Assembly: GCF_011752975.1 (NCBI RefSeq)
Contig: NZ_VWWP01000003.1
Span: forward strand, 124,001-188,000
DNA length: 64,000 nt
Source: Chryseobacterium sp. Tr-659
Lineage (GTDB): Bacteria > Bacteroidota > Bacteroidia > Flavobacteriales > Weeksellaceae
Direction: 5' to 3'
The stretch's first letter is position 1. Each line of letters begins with the position of its first letter. Shown here piece by piece: positions 41,523-50,189 of the stretch. A program made the position numbers and the translations under genes. The notes below the pieces were generated by a model, which did no database searches, was not told the DNA's origin, and was given only the letters and a program-made list of their open reading frames with translations.

Positions 41523-42419
41523 TTACAGATGTACTTCATTTTCTTCGTATCCTTCCTCTTCTATCTGGAAAGTGGTATGACTGATCTTAAAGTTATTAAC
41601 AGTTGTATCCGTTAATGTTTTTAATAATTGATTTTGAGAAATATGTTCATTTTTTACTACATGTGCACTCATAGCATTCACACTTGATGTAAGCGACCAG
41701 ACATGAAGATCATGAATATTTTTTACTCCCGGAGTCTGTTCCAATGATTTGCGGAGTTCTTTAATATCAACGTCTTTTGGAGTTCCTTCGAGTAAAACAT
41801 TGATCGCTTCTTTCAACAATCTCCATGTTCTCGGGAAAATTAATAATCCGATTGCTGCAGAGATTAAAGGATCGGCGTAGTACCAGCCTGTTGTGAGCAT
41901 AATAACTCCGGCAATCATTACCCCTACGGAAGTAAGCATATCTGAAAGCACTTCAAAATAGGCTCCTTTCATGTTCAGGCTGCCTTCAGAATCTTTTCTT
42001 AAAATCATCATTCCGACAATATTCACTATCAATCCTATTCCTGCTACAATCAGCATAGATTGACTCTGTACTTCCGGTGGATTCTGAAATCGTTGATAGG
42101 CTTCGAACAAAACATAGATCGAAATCCCCAGCAAAACAACGGCATTAACAACCGCTGCGAGTATCTCTGTACGGTAATACCCGTATGTTCTGGAAGGATC
42201 TGCCCTTTTTTCTCCTATTTTGATCGCTATAAATGCCAGCAACAGCCCTACAACATCTGTAAGCATATGAGCAGCATCCGCCAATAATGCGAGACTATTG
42301 GTAACAATTCCTCCTATTACCTCAGCAATGAGATAAGTACCGCTAAGCCCAAGAACGATCAGAAGGTTTTTCTTATGTCTGCTTGCGGCAGAAGGGGTTT
42401 GTGTTGGTGTATTTTCCAT
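41523..42419 (-). CDS. Cation diffusion facilitator (CDF) transporter
   Basis: 298 residues with six membrane helices and a cytoplasmic end. The metal sites typical of CDF are visible as LADAAHMLTDVV in helix 2 and SDMLTSVGV in helix 5, followed by the C-terminal domain with IHDLHVWSLTSSVNAMSAHV. It exchanges divalent cations such as Zn for protons, moving metal out of the cytoplasm. It lies between the bestrophin (18 bp) and the Fur-type gene (2 bp). Confidence 0.93.
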   Translation of the reverse strand: MENTPTQTPSAASRHKKNLLIVLGLSGTYLIAEVIGGIVTNSLALLADAAHMLTDVVGLLLAFIAIKIGEKRADPSRTYGYYRTEILAAVVNAVVLLGISIYVLFEAYQRFQNPPEVQSQSMLIVAGIGLIVNIVGMMILRKDSEGSLNMKGAYFEVLSDMLTSVGVMIAGVIMLTTGWYYADPLISAAIGLLIFPRTWRLLKEAINVLLEGTPKDVDIKELRKSLEQTPGVKNIHDLHVWSLTSSVNAMSAHVVKNEHISQNQLLKTLTDTTVNNFKISHTTFQIEEEGYEENEVHL

Positions 42420-42437
42420 ATTTTGTTTATGGTTTAA

Positions 42438-43319
42438 TTACATTTCATAATAGGATGTATTTTCTTTTTTTGGCGGAACATTTTGTTCACCAATCATCTG
42501 TCTGATGTTGATTTCTATGGTCTGCGCCAAAGATGTCATAGGGGTATCTACCGGACCGTTTTCAAAAGGATCCTGCATAATGATTGAGGTCTTTTCTATG
42601 GCAATAAACGTTACCGGAACCAGGAAAGTGATCATAATTTCAACTGCCAGCTGTGAATCATCAAGTCCAAAAGGCAGAATTGCTGCGAATACATAAATGA
42701 GAATATGAACCAAAACACTATAAGAACGGGGGAAAACCGTATTCTTCAGTCTTTCACATTTTCCCATACTGTCGCAGAGCCTAGTGATCATATCATTAAG
42801 CTGCATTTGCTGAAAATCTGTTAAACCTTTGGAAGCTGCAATTTCTTTCAGCTGTCTGGAATGTTCATCCAGAATAGCATTGGGAATATTGGCTGCCCTG
42901 ATCCCGTTTTTATCCAGATACTGCTGAACTTTATCTGAGAATGGAAGCTTTCGCAGAGATTCTCCCAGAGCATAGGTCCAGATAATCTGTCTTTCGGCAA
43001 ATTCTTTTATTGTCTTATCCTCTCCTTTGGGCATAAATTGAATAAGCAGTCTTACAAGTGACCGGGAATCATTCACAACAGCTCCCCAAACGGTTCTGGC
43101 TTCCCACCATCTTTCGTAGGATTGAGAAGTTCTGAAGGCGAGCAGCAATGAAACCGCCGTCCCTAAAAGTGCAGGTATATTCAAAGGAAGTGATATTTTA
43201 CGGAACCATGGCAACATATCCAGAAGACCTATCGCTACGGCAAATATTCCAATGAAGAGTATCTGAGATTTTATTTCACGGATGAAATACCAGACTGATA
43301 TTTTTTTGTTTAATAGCAT
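42438..43319 (-). CDS. Bestrophin-family ion channel
   Basis: 293 residues with four membrane helices and the family signature SLPLNIPALLGTAVSLLLAFRTSQSYERWWEAR and ILPFGLDDSQLAVEI. Bacterial bestrophins are pentameric channels, often anion- or cation-permeable. In this metal cluster it may balance charge for cation efflux, which is only an inference. Located between the CusB adaptor (177 bp) and the CDF gene. Confidence 0.9.
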   Translation of the reverse strand: MLLNKKISVWYFIREIKSQILFIGIFAVAIGLLDMLPWFRKISLPLNIPALLGTAVSLLLAFRTSQSYERWWEARTVWGAVVNDSRSLVRLLIQFMPKGEDKTIKEFAERQIIWTYALGESLRKLPFSDKVQQYLDKNGIRAANIPNAILDEHSRQLKEIAASKGLTDFQQMQLNDMITRLCDSMGKCERLKNTVFPRSYSVLVHILIYVFAAILPFGLDDSQLAVEIMITFLVPVTFIAIEKTSIIMQDPFENGPVDTPMTSLAQTIEINIRQMIGEQNVPPKKENTSYYEM

Positions 43320-43496
43320 ATGGAATCATGTATTAAATATTATAAAAACATTTTTTAAACCAGAAACATCTCATATTCTTAGGTTGTTTCATTGTAAGAT
43401 AATCTTTACTTTCTTTTGCCGGTTTTTATAATAAGTCCGTAAACAGCTCTAATTTAAGCATAAAAATCGACATTTCACAGGTTAAAATGGCTTGCA

Positions 43497-44726
43497 TTAA
43501 TGTTCGTGCTCGCCTGAATTAACCAGTTTGGCATTGACAAAAAAGGCTCCTTTTACAACAATTTTTGCATTGTCCGGAATATTCCCCACCGATGTAATGG
43601 CTGTATATCCCATATCAGATGTTCCTTTTACTACTTCTATTTTTTCAAAGTTTAAGGTTTTCGGATGAGGTTTCCCCTTTTCCTCATGTTCTTCCTCTGC
43701 TTTTTTATCGGTCTGTATAAAGACATAATACTTTCCGTCTGCTTCTACAATGGCCTCGGTAGGAACAGCCGGCGTAGTACTTTTATCCAGGCTTACAATT
43801 CCGGTGATATTCATCCCGTCAATTAATCCTGATTTATTTCCGATTACTTCGCAATGCATGGAAATAGTCTTGCTTTCGTTTTCAAAAGAGGACCCGATAC
43901 TATAAATTTTTGCATCGTATTCCGTTTCAGGATTATTCGTCAGCTTAAAGTGAACAATCTGCCCCACTCTCATTTTAGGAAGATCTTTTTCAAAAACCTG
44001 AAGATCGAGATGAATGGAGCCGTTATCTATGACGGTAGCAACGGGTGAAGAAATATCCACATAGCTTCCAATCTGTGCCGTGATACTGCTGATTGTACCG
44101 CTAATAGGTGCTGTAATGACTAAACCAGACCTCATATTTCCATTGTTGACTTTTCCCGGGCTTATTCCCATCATCTGAAGCTGTTTTAAAAGTGATGCTC
44201 TTTTTGTTCTTAATGTTTTCAGTTCTGCATCGGCACTTTGAAGGTTTTTCTTTGCTCCGGCATCGTTATCAAAAAGCTCTCTTTGTCTTCTGTATTCCTG
44301 CTCTGCATAGGTAATTCTGCTGTTTGTCGTCAGATAATCTTCCTGAAGCTGGATGTATTCCGGGTTCACGATAGTTGCAATCACCTGTCCTTTTTTCACA
44401 ATGCTTCCCACCTGAATATTGATTGTTTTAATAATTCCTCCGTATAGAGAAGTGATTGTAGCCTTATTGCTGTTGGGAACGCTCAGAAGCCCATTGGCTT
44501 TTATAGTGGATGTAAGTTCTTTCATTTCAACGGTTCCTAAGGCAACACCTACAGACTTCATCTGCTCTTCCGTTAATGAAGCGATAGTCTGCACTTCTTC
44601 TGCATGCCCTTTTTCAGCCTGTTCAGTTTTAACTTCTGTTTTTTCTGTTGCTTTCTCTTGTTTTCCGCAGCTTACAATAAAAAGAGCAGTGACTGTCAGA
44701 TATATGATATTATGTTTTATTTTCAT
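43497..44726 (-). CDS. RND efflux periplasmic adaptor (CusB/CzcB type)
   Basis: 409 residues with a lipoprotein signal (LTVTALFIVSC) and a short Glu/Lys-rich linker. The central part shows the barrel-sandwich hybrid (INIQVGSIVKKGQVIATIVNPEY), a coiled-coil hairpin and the second lipoyl-like half (LVITAPISGTISSITAQIGSYV), followed by the beta-barrel domain (AKIYSIGSSFENESKTISMHCE). It links the inner pump to the outer channel. It starts 1 bp after the pump stop. His-rich end (GEHEH) may bind metal. Confidence 0.92.
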   Translation of the reverse strand: MKIKHNIIYLTVTALFIVSCGKQEKATEKTEVKTEQAEKGHAEEVQTIASLTEEQMKSVGVALGTVEMKELTSTIKANGLLSVPNSNKATITSLYGGIIKTINIQVGSIVKKGQVIATIVNPEYIQLQEDYLTTNSRITYAEQEYRRQRELFDNDAGAKKNLQSADAELKTLRTKRASLLKQLQMMGISPGKVNNGNMRSGLVITAPISGTISSITAQIGSYVDISSPVATVIDNGSIHLDLQVFEKDLPKMRVGQIVHFKLTNNPETEYDAKIYSIGSSFENESKTISMHCEVIGNKSGLIDGMNITGIVSLDKSTTPAVPTEAIVEADGKYYVFIQTDKKAEEEHEEKGKPHPKTLNFEKIEVVKGTSDMGYTAITSVGNIPDNAKIVVKGAFFVNAKLVNSGEHEH

Positions 44727-44727
44727 G

Positions 44728-47700
44728 TTATTTATTGATGATTGAATTAATAGTAACTACAGATTGATTTACCTGCTGGATCGATTCCAGGTATTTTAAT
44801 TGAATATTCGTTGCGGTCTGTAAGGCAAAAAGATATTCCACATAGGAAATCTCTCCTGTTTTATATCCTAGCTGAGCGGCTTTTACAATTTTTTCAGCAT
44901 TAGGGAGCGCTTGAGTGGTATAATACTCATATTGCTGTACATCCTGCTGATATTGCCCAAAAGCATTTTCCAGCTGAGCCGTAAGTTGTTTCTGCTGCAT
45001 TTTTGCCTTGGTTTCTGCAACCTGTCTGTCATATTCCAGGGCCTGAATTCTTGCTTTTGTAGCTCCAAATGTCAAAGGAATTGACACACCCACCGTTGCA
45101 GACTGGAATCGCTTTCCTGAGTTATAATAATTTTCCTGTCCGTTGATGGTATGAAGGCCAATTAAGGATTGATTGGTATAACCTAAACTGAAATCCGGTA
45201 ATCCAAGAGATTTTTCAACCTTTTTATTTTTCTCAGCAATTTCCATTTCCTGATAAAAAGCCTTTACTGAAGGGTTATTCGCAACAGCTGAACTATCCAG
45301 AACATTTTCAGCCTTTAATGGTTCATAATCTTGTTTAAAAGGTACTTCCAATTCTTCTGAGGTATTTAAAAGTGTTTTTAAGTTTTTGTAGGCATTGTTC
45401 AGATATACTTCATTCTGTCTCAGCAGCAGATCAATTTCACCTTTCTGCGTTTCTGCAGTATTAATCTCAATCTTCTTGATATCACCTGCTTTAAATCTCA
45501 CGGTCGCAATTCTGATAAATTCCTCATAATACTTATCCAGGCTCGTCAGCTGGGCTTTGTTATACTGAAGGTATTCAATGTGATAATAATAAGTACGAAC
45601 CTGTTTGATCAGCTCATTGGTTGTAATTTCTTTATCAATCTGTTTGCTCTTTATATTTTCATTGATCAGCTCTTTTCTTGCTTTAAATAGGGTTGGAAAA
45701 GGAATGCTTTGTGAAATAGCAAACGACTGGTCAAACTTCGGGCTATTGTATTGTCCCAGCTGGGCTTCAACACTGAGTTTTGGAAGTTCTTTGGATGTAG
45801 GTCTTAATGCTTCCGCGGATTTAATGCTAAGTTCTTTTGATTGTAATGTTAAATTATTGTTGACAGCCATCTCAACTGCCTTTTCAACAGATATTGGAGT
45901 GATCTGTGCTTTAAAAGTCTGCCCCAGCATCATAAATCCTATAACAAGAACAATCGTAAATGTTCCTGGATTGTTATTTTTTCTTTTCAAAATCTTTGTG
46001 TTAAAAATAATATACAGCATCGGCAATACGAATAGCGTAAGGAATGTAGCGGTTACCAATCCCCCGATAACTACCGTTGCCAATGGTTTCTGAACTTCAG
46101 CTCCTGCTCCCGTGGAAATAGCCATGGGTAAAAATCCTAAGGAGGCTACTGTAGCCGTCATTAAAACGGGTCTCAATCTCGTTTTTGTTCCTTCAAATAC
46201 TCTTTTCAGTATATCTTTTTCGCCCTCTTTTTCCAATTGATTAAAAGTTCCGATCAGAACGATCCCGTTAAGTACTGCGACTCCGAAGAGTGCAATAAAT
46301 CCGATTCCCGCACTGATACTGAACGGCATATCTCTTACGAGAAGAGCAAAAACGCCACCAATCGCACTCATTGGAATTGCTGTGAAAATTAATGCGGCCT
46401 GCTTGAATGATCGGAATGTGAAGTACAACAACATAAAAATAAGAAGCAGAGATACCGGAACTGCAATCATCAGGCGTTTGCTTGCTTCCTGCAGGTTTTC
46501 AAACTGCCCTCCATACGTGAAATAATATCCTGACGGAAGCTTCACTTTATCCAATTTTGCCTGAATGTCTTTTACTACACTCTCTACATCACGACCTTTT
46601 ACGTTGAACCCTATTACGATTCTGCGTTTTCCCTGTTCACGGCTGATCTGTGCCGGTCCCAGTTTGTAGCTTATATTAGCCACCTGTGACAGCGGGATCT
46701 GCGCCCCGGTGCTGGAAGTGATCATCAGATTATTCACATCTGAAATATCCGTTCTGTGAAGACTGTCCAGACGAACCACCAAATCAAAACGTCTTTCGTT
46801 TTCAAAAACCTGTCCAGCCGCTTTTCCTGCAAAGGCTGTACTTACCGCGTTGTTGACATCTTCAATATTTAATCCGTAATTGGCTATCCTTGTTCTGTCA
46901 TATTGTACATTGATTTGTGGAAGACCGCTTACTCTTTCAATCTGTGGTGCCGTAGCCCCATCCACAGTTTGAATCACTTTTCCTACTTTATCTGCATACA
47001 CTGCCAGAGAATCAAGATTTTCTCCAAATATTTTTACAGCAACATCTTGTCTAATCCCGGTCATTAGTTCATTGAAACGCATCTGAATAGGCTGGTTTTT
47101 CTCAAAGAATACCCCGGGAATGGTTTCTAATTTCTCACTGATCTCATCAGCAAGCTGATCATAGGATTTTTTGGTTTTCCATTCACTTTGAGGCTTCAGG
47201 ACAACAATCATATCAGTAGCTTCCGGAGGCATAGGATCCGTAGGAACTTCAGCTGATCCGGTTTTTCCCACCACCATTTTAACCTCATCAAATTGTTTGA
47301 TAATTCTTGAGGCCTGCATTGAGGTTTCTATACTTTGGCTGAGCGAGCTTCCTTGCGGCAGAATACAGTGGAAAGCAAAATCTCCTTCCTGCAGCTGCGG
47401 AATAAACTCACCTCCCATATTTTTAAAGATAAATGCAGAAATAAGAAAAACTACTGCTGTTGCTGAAACAATAACATATTTTACTTTAATGGCTTTCTGT
47501 AATAATGGCTGATACACCTTTTGAAGGCGGTTCATCATTTTATCAGAGAAAGTTTCTTTGTGGGATATTTTCTTAGATAAAAACAAGGCGCTCATCATCG
47601 GAATGTAAGTCAGGGATAAGATCAAAGCTCCAAGAATTGCAAATCCTACTGTTTTTGCCATCGGTGTAAACATTTTTCCTTCTACCCCAGCCAGTGTAAG

Positions 47701-49089
47701 AATCGGAATATATACGATAAGGATAATAATTTCTCCGAAGGCTGCACTGCTTCTGATCTTTGAGGCAGACAGGAATACCTCTTCGTCCATTTCAGATTGT
47801 GTCAGTGCCCGCAGTGATTTCCTTACTCCCAAATGGTGTAATGTTGCTTCTACAATAATAACTGCACCGTCTACAATCAAGCCAAAGTCTATGGCTCCAA
47901 GACTCATCAGGTTGGCGCTTACTCCAAAAACATTCATCATTCCAAGCGCAAACAGTAAGGAAAGCGGAATAGCAGACGCTACAATAAGTCCTGCTCTCAG
48001 ATTTCCAAGGAAAATAACAAGAACGAAAATAACGATTAATGCTCCTTCGATGAGGTTTTTCTCGACGGTATTGATGGCTCTGTCTACAAGATCTGTTCTG
48101 TCCAGAAACGGTTCTATAACCACATCATCCGGAAGAGATTTCTGAATGGTAGGAATTTTCGCTTTGATATTGCTAACCACTTCATTACTGTTGGCACCTT
48201 TTAACATCATCACTACCCCGCCTACGGCATCTACTTTTCCGTCATAAGTAAGAGCTCCGTAACGTACTGCGCTTCCTAAACGGACATCAGCAACATCTTT
48301 TATAAAAATCGGAACGCTTCCGGTTTCGTTTTTAACCGCAATATTCTTAATATCTTCGAGAGAAGTTACCAGCCCTATTCCGCGGATAAAGTATGCGTTG
48401 GGCTTTTTATCGATATAAGCACCTCCTGTATTTTGATTATTTTTTTCAAGGGCTGTAAATATTTCAGTAATACTTGTTCCCATTGCTTTCAGCCGGTTGG
48501 GATCAATGGCAACTTCATATTGTTTCAGCTCTCCTCCGAAACTATTGATTTCTGCTACTCCCGGAGTTCCGTTAAGCTGTCTTCGCACGATCCAATCCTG
48601 CATGGTACGAAGTTCCTTTGCATTATATTTTTTTTCACTTCCTTTTTTAGGGTGAAGAATGTACTGGTAGACCTCTCCAAGCCCCGTACTTACGGGAGCT
48701 AATTCAGGGGTTCCAACTCCTTTAGGAATTTCTTCCACTGCATTTTTCAGCTGTTCACTAATGAGCTGTCTGGCGAAATACACATTCACATCTTCTTTGA
48801 AAACGACAGTGATCACGGAAAGTCCGAATCTTGAAATACTTCTGGTTTCCTGAATATCAGGAACATTGGCAATACTTTGCTCTATAGGAAATGTTACCAG
48901 CTGTTCCACCTCCTGACCTGCCAATGTAGGACATACGGTAATAATCTGTACCTGGTTATTGGTAATATCCGGCACAGCATCTATCGGCAATCTGGTAGCA
49001 CTCCAGGTTCCCCAGATAACCAGCACCAATGTCATAATACCAATAACTGCTTTGTTCTTGATACTGAATTTTATGATTTTATCTAACAC
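44728..49089 (-). CDS. CusA/CzcA-type RND metal pump fused to a TolC-like outer-membrane factor
   Basis: 1453 residues, about 400 longer than a normal pump. Residues 1 to ~1035 form the heavy-metal RND transporter (LPIDAVPDITNNQVQI, GAIDFGLIVDGAVIIVEATLHHLG, TMRFRS-like FTFRSFKQAALIF). Near 1045-1061 there is a hydrophobic stretch GTFTIVLVIGFMMLGQTFKAQ that looks like a signal peptide, and from about 1062 to the end is an outer-membrane efflux domain (two ~190-residue halves of TolC type). It would move metal from the periplasm to outside. The internal signal implies the TolC part could be cleaved off. Confidence 0.9.
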   Translation of the reverse strand: MLDKIIKFSIKNKAVIGIMTLVLVIWGTWSATRLPIDAVPDITNNQVQIITVCPTLAGQEVEQLVTFPIEQSIANVPDIQETRSISRFGLSVITVVFKEDVNVYFARQLISEQLKNAVEEIPKGVGTPELAPVSTGLGEVYQYILHPKKGSEKKYNAKELRTMQDWIVRRQLNGTPGVAEINSFGGELKQYEVAIDPNRLKAMGTSITEIFTALEKNNQNTGGAYIDKKPNAYFIRGIGLVTSLEDIKNIAVKNETGSVPIFIKDVADVRLGSAVRYGALTYDGKVDAVGGVVMMLKGANSNEVVSNIKAKIPTIQKSLPDDVVIEPFLDRTDLVDRAINTVEKNLIEGALIVIFVLVIFLGNLRAGLIVASAIPLSLLFALGMMNVFGVSANLMSLGAIDFGLIVDGAVIIVEATLHHLGVRKSLRALTQSEMDEEVFLSASKIRSSAAFGEIIILIVYIPILTLAGVEGKMFTPMAKTVGFAILGALILSLTYIPMMSALFLSKKISHKETFSDKMMNRLQKVYQPLLQKAIKVKYVIVSATAVVFLISAFIFKNMGGEFIPQLQEGDFAFHCILPQGSSLSQSIETSMQASRIIKQFDEVKMVVGKTGSAEVPTDPMPPEATDMIVVLKPQSEWKTKKSYDQLADEISEKLETIPGVFFEKNQPIQMRFNELMTGIRQDVAVKIFGENLDSLAVYADKVGKVIQTVDGATAPQIERVSGLPQINVQYDRTRIANYGLNIEDVNNAVSTAFAGKAAGQVFENERRFDLVVRLDSLHRTDISDVNNLMITSSTGAQIPLSQVANISYKLGPAQISREQGKRRIVIGFNVKGRDVESVVKDIQAKLDKVKLPSGYYFTYGGQFENLQEASKRLMIAVPVSLLLIFMLLYFTFRSFKQAALIFTAIPMSAIGGVFALLVRDMPFSISAGIGFIALFGVAVLNGIVLIGTFNQLEKEGEKDILKRVFEGTKTRLRPVLMTATVASLGFLPMAISTGAGAEVQKPLATVVIGGLVTATFLTLFVLPMLYIIFNTKILKRKNNNPGTFTIVLVIGFMMLGQTFKAQITPISVEKAVEMAVNNNLTLQSKELSIKSAEALRPTSKELPKLSVEAQLGQYNSPKFDQSFAISQSIPFPTLFKARKELINENIKSKQIDKEITTNELIKQVRTYYYHIEYLQYNKAQLTSLDKYYEEFIRIATVRFKAGDIKKIEINTAETQKGEIDLLLRQNEVYLNNAYKNLKTLLNTSEELEVPFKQDYEPLKAENVLDSSAVANNPSVKAFYQEMEIAEKNKKVEKSLGLPDFSLGYTNQSLIGLHTINGQENYYNSGKRFQSATVGVSIPLTFGATKARIQALEYDRQVAETKAKMQQKQLTAQLENAFGQYQQDVQQYEYYTTQALPNAEKIVKAAQLGYKTGEISYVEYLFALQTATNIQLKYLESIQQVNQSVVTINSIINK

Positions 49090-49143
49090 GATCTATATTT
49101 AATTTTTATTGAAAATAAATGCCGACAGCTTATATTACTGCAG

Positions 49144-49181
49144 CAAAAATATCCTGAAAACCTCTGCAATGGTATTGCAAA
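49144..49181 (-). promoter_or_regulatory. Promoter and operator of the CusA operon
   Basis: The minus strand has TGCAAT-ACC-ATTGCA (49179-49165) and, 15 nt after its ATTG, the -7 box TATTTTTG (49151-49144). The preceding CTTGAAAnTTTGCAATA is shared with the ATPase site. No TTG stands at the usual 19-20 nt, so the operator may overlap a weak -33. Confidence 0.75.
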
Positions 49182-49234
49182 GTTTCAAGTACAGTTTATC
49201 ATCAGAAAGAAAACTTCCTGATCGTTAATAAAAA

Positions 49235-49558
49235 TTAAATTTTGGGAGGCTGCCAGATAGGATCATCAATCTGGTAAGCGAAATCGTTTTTGTGAAATAA
49301 GATTTTCTTTGAAAAATAGGCAGGAATTTGTTCAGGAATTTCGAGTAAAGGGTCCATTTTGAATGTTGAAACTGTAATCTGACAACAGCTGCATGCACAA
49401 AGCGGAGAACAGATATCCCCTTTTTCTTTTGAATGGTTTTCCTGAATATTTATAGAAACCGTATTATTCCCCGAGTTCTGTGGATGAGATACATCTGCAC
49501 ATGGCATCAATGATAACGCCATGAAATAAATTGCCAGTATCCATCTTAACAGGTTCAT
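49235..49558 (-). CDS. Small exported Cys-rich protein of the metal cluster (DUF6660-like)
   Basis: 107 residues. A signal sequence (LAIYFMALSLMPCAD) is followed by a His/Glu/Lys linker and CSPLCACSCCQITV (five Cys in ten residues) and the end DDPIWQPPKI. It resembles small flavobacterial proteins that accompany CusA-type efflux pumps; the family name is recalled and not verified. The Cys cluster probably binds copper or a similar metal. Its -7-like TACCTTTG box lies only six nucleotides before the start codon. Confidence 0.75.
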   Translation of the reverse strand: MNLLRWILAIYFMALSLMPCADVSHPQNSGNNTVSINIQENHSKEKGDICSPLCACSCCQITVSTFKMDPLLEIPEQIPAYFSKKILFHKNDFAYQIDDPIWQPPKI

Positions 49559-49918
49559 TGTGGCAAAGGTAAAACTTTTTTATAAAATGGAAGGAATTTG
49601 AATGGAACGGGCTTTCAAATGATTGTTTTTACATCCTGCTTGTTTACAAAAGTCTGGTTTTTTGAAATCAATTTTTCTTCAAATCATCATTTATAATTTA
49701 AAAAAAACAGGCTTTTAAAATTTCTTTTTCATCTTATTTCACAATTCAATAAATTAGGTTAAAATAACTGATAACCAGCAATTTAAACCTAATAAATGTT
49801 TGTTTTTTATATATTTACAGCAAACAAAAAAGCTATATACAACTAGAAACCCAATTTACAATTATCAGATACAAGTCTGATATTTCGCTTCCCTTTTAAA
49901 TAATTATAATTAACACAT
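49559..49918. other. Intergenic stretch before the truncated gene
   Basis: 360 bp of very AT-rich sequence. Nothing other than the -7 box of the 49235 gene (49564-49571, minus) was recognised. Confidence 0.5.
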
Positions 49919-50032
49919 ATGAAACGAATATTATTATTTATTTTCAGTATTACCATTTCAAGTACTTATGCTCAAAGTTGGAATACAACAGGAAATTCTG
50001 GAACCAATTCATCCAATCATTTTATGATATAA
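49919..50032 (+). pseudogene. Truncated start of a secreted protein gene
   Basis: An ATG opens a perfect signal peptide (MKRILLFIFSITISSTYAQ) followed by SWNTTGNSGTNSSNHF, a phrase typical of the beginning of flavobacterial secreted repeat proteins. The frame stops after 37 codons and no continuation is visible in the next 150 bp. It is best read as a remnant of a lost gene. The remaining 50033-50189 contains only the SusD terminator. Confidence 0.65.
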
Positions 50033-50134
50033 AAATAGAGATTGTAAATAAGGAATAAACATTCATTCCTCTTCGCAAGCATGTAATTCTTCTGGTCACG
50101 TTTATTTAATGGGATTTAATAAATGATACTACAT

Positions 50135-50161
50135 AAAAAGCCACTGCAAAAAGCAATGGCT
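50135..50161 (-). terminator. Terminator of the SusC/SusD operon
   Basis: On the minus strand AGCCATTGC and GCAGTGGCT pair over 8 of 9 bp and are followed by five T, 29 bp after the SusD stop. Confidence 0.85.
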
Positions 50162-50189
50162 GAAAATAAAATCTAATTATGGACTGTGA

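Noticed and set aside
45605-46093. A long plus-strand frame inside the CusA/TolC gene
   Set aside because: It is a shadow of the strongly conserved minus-strand protein.
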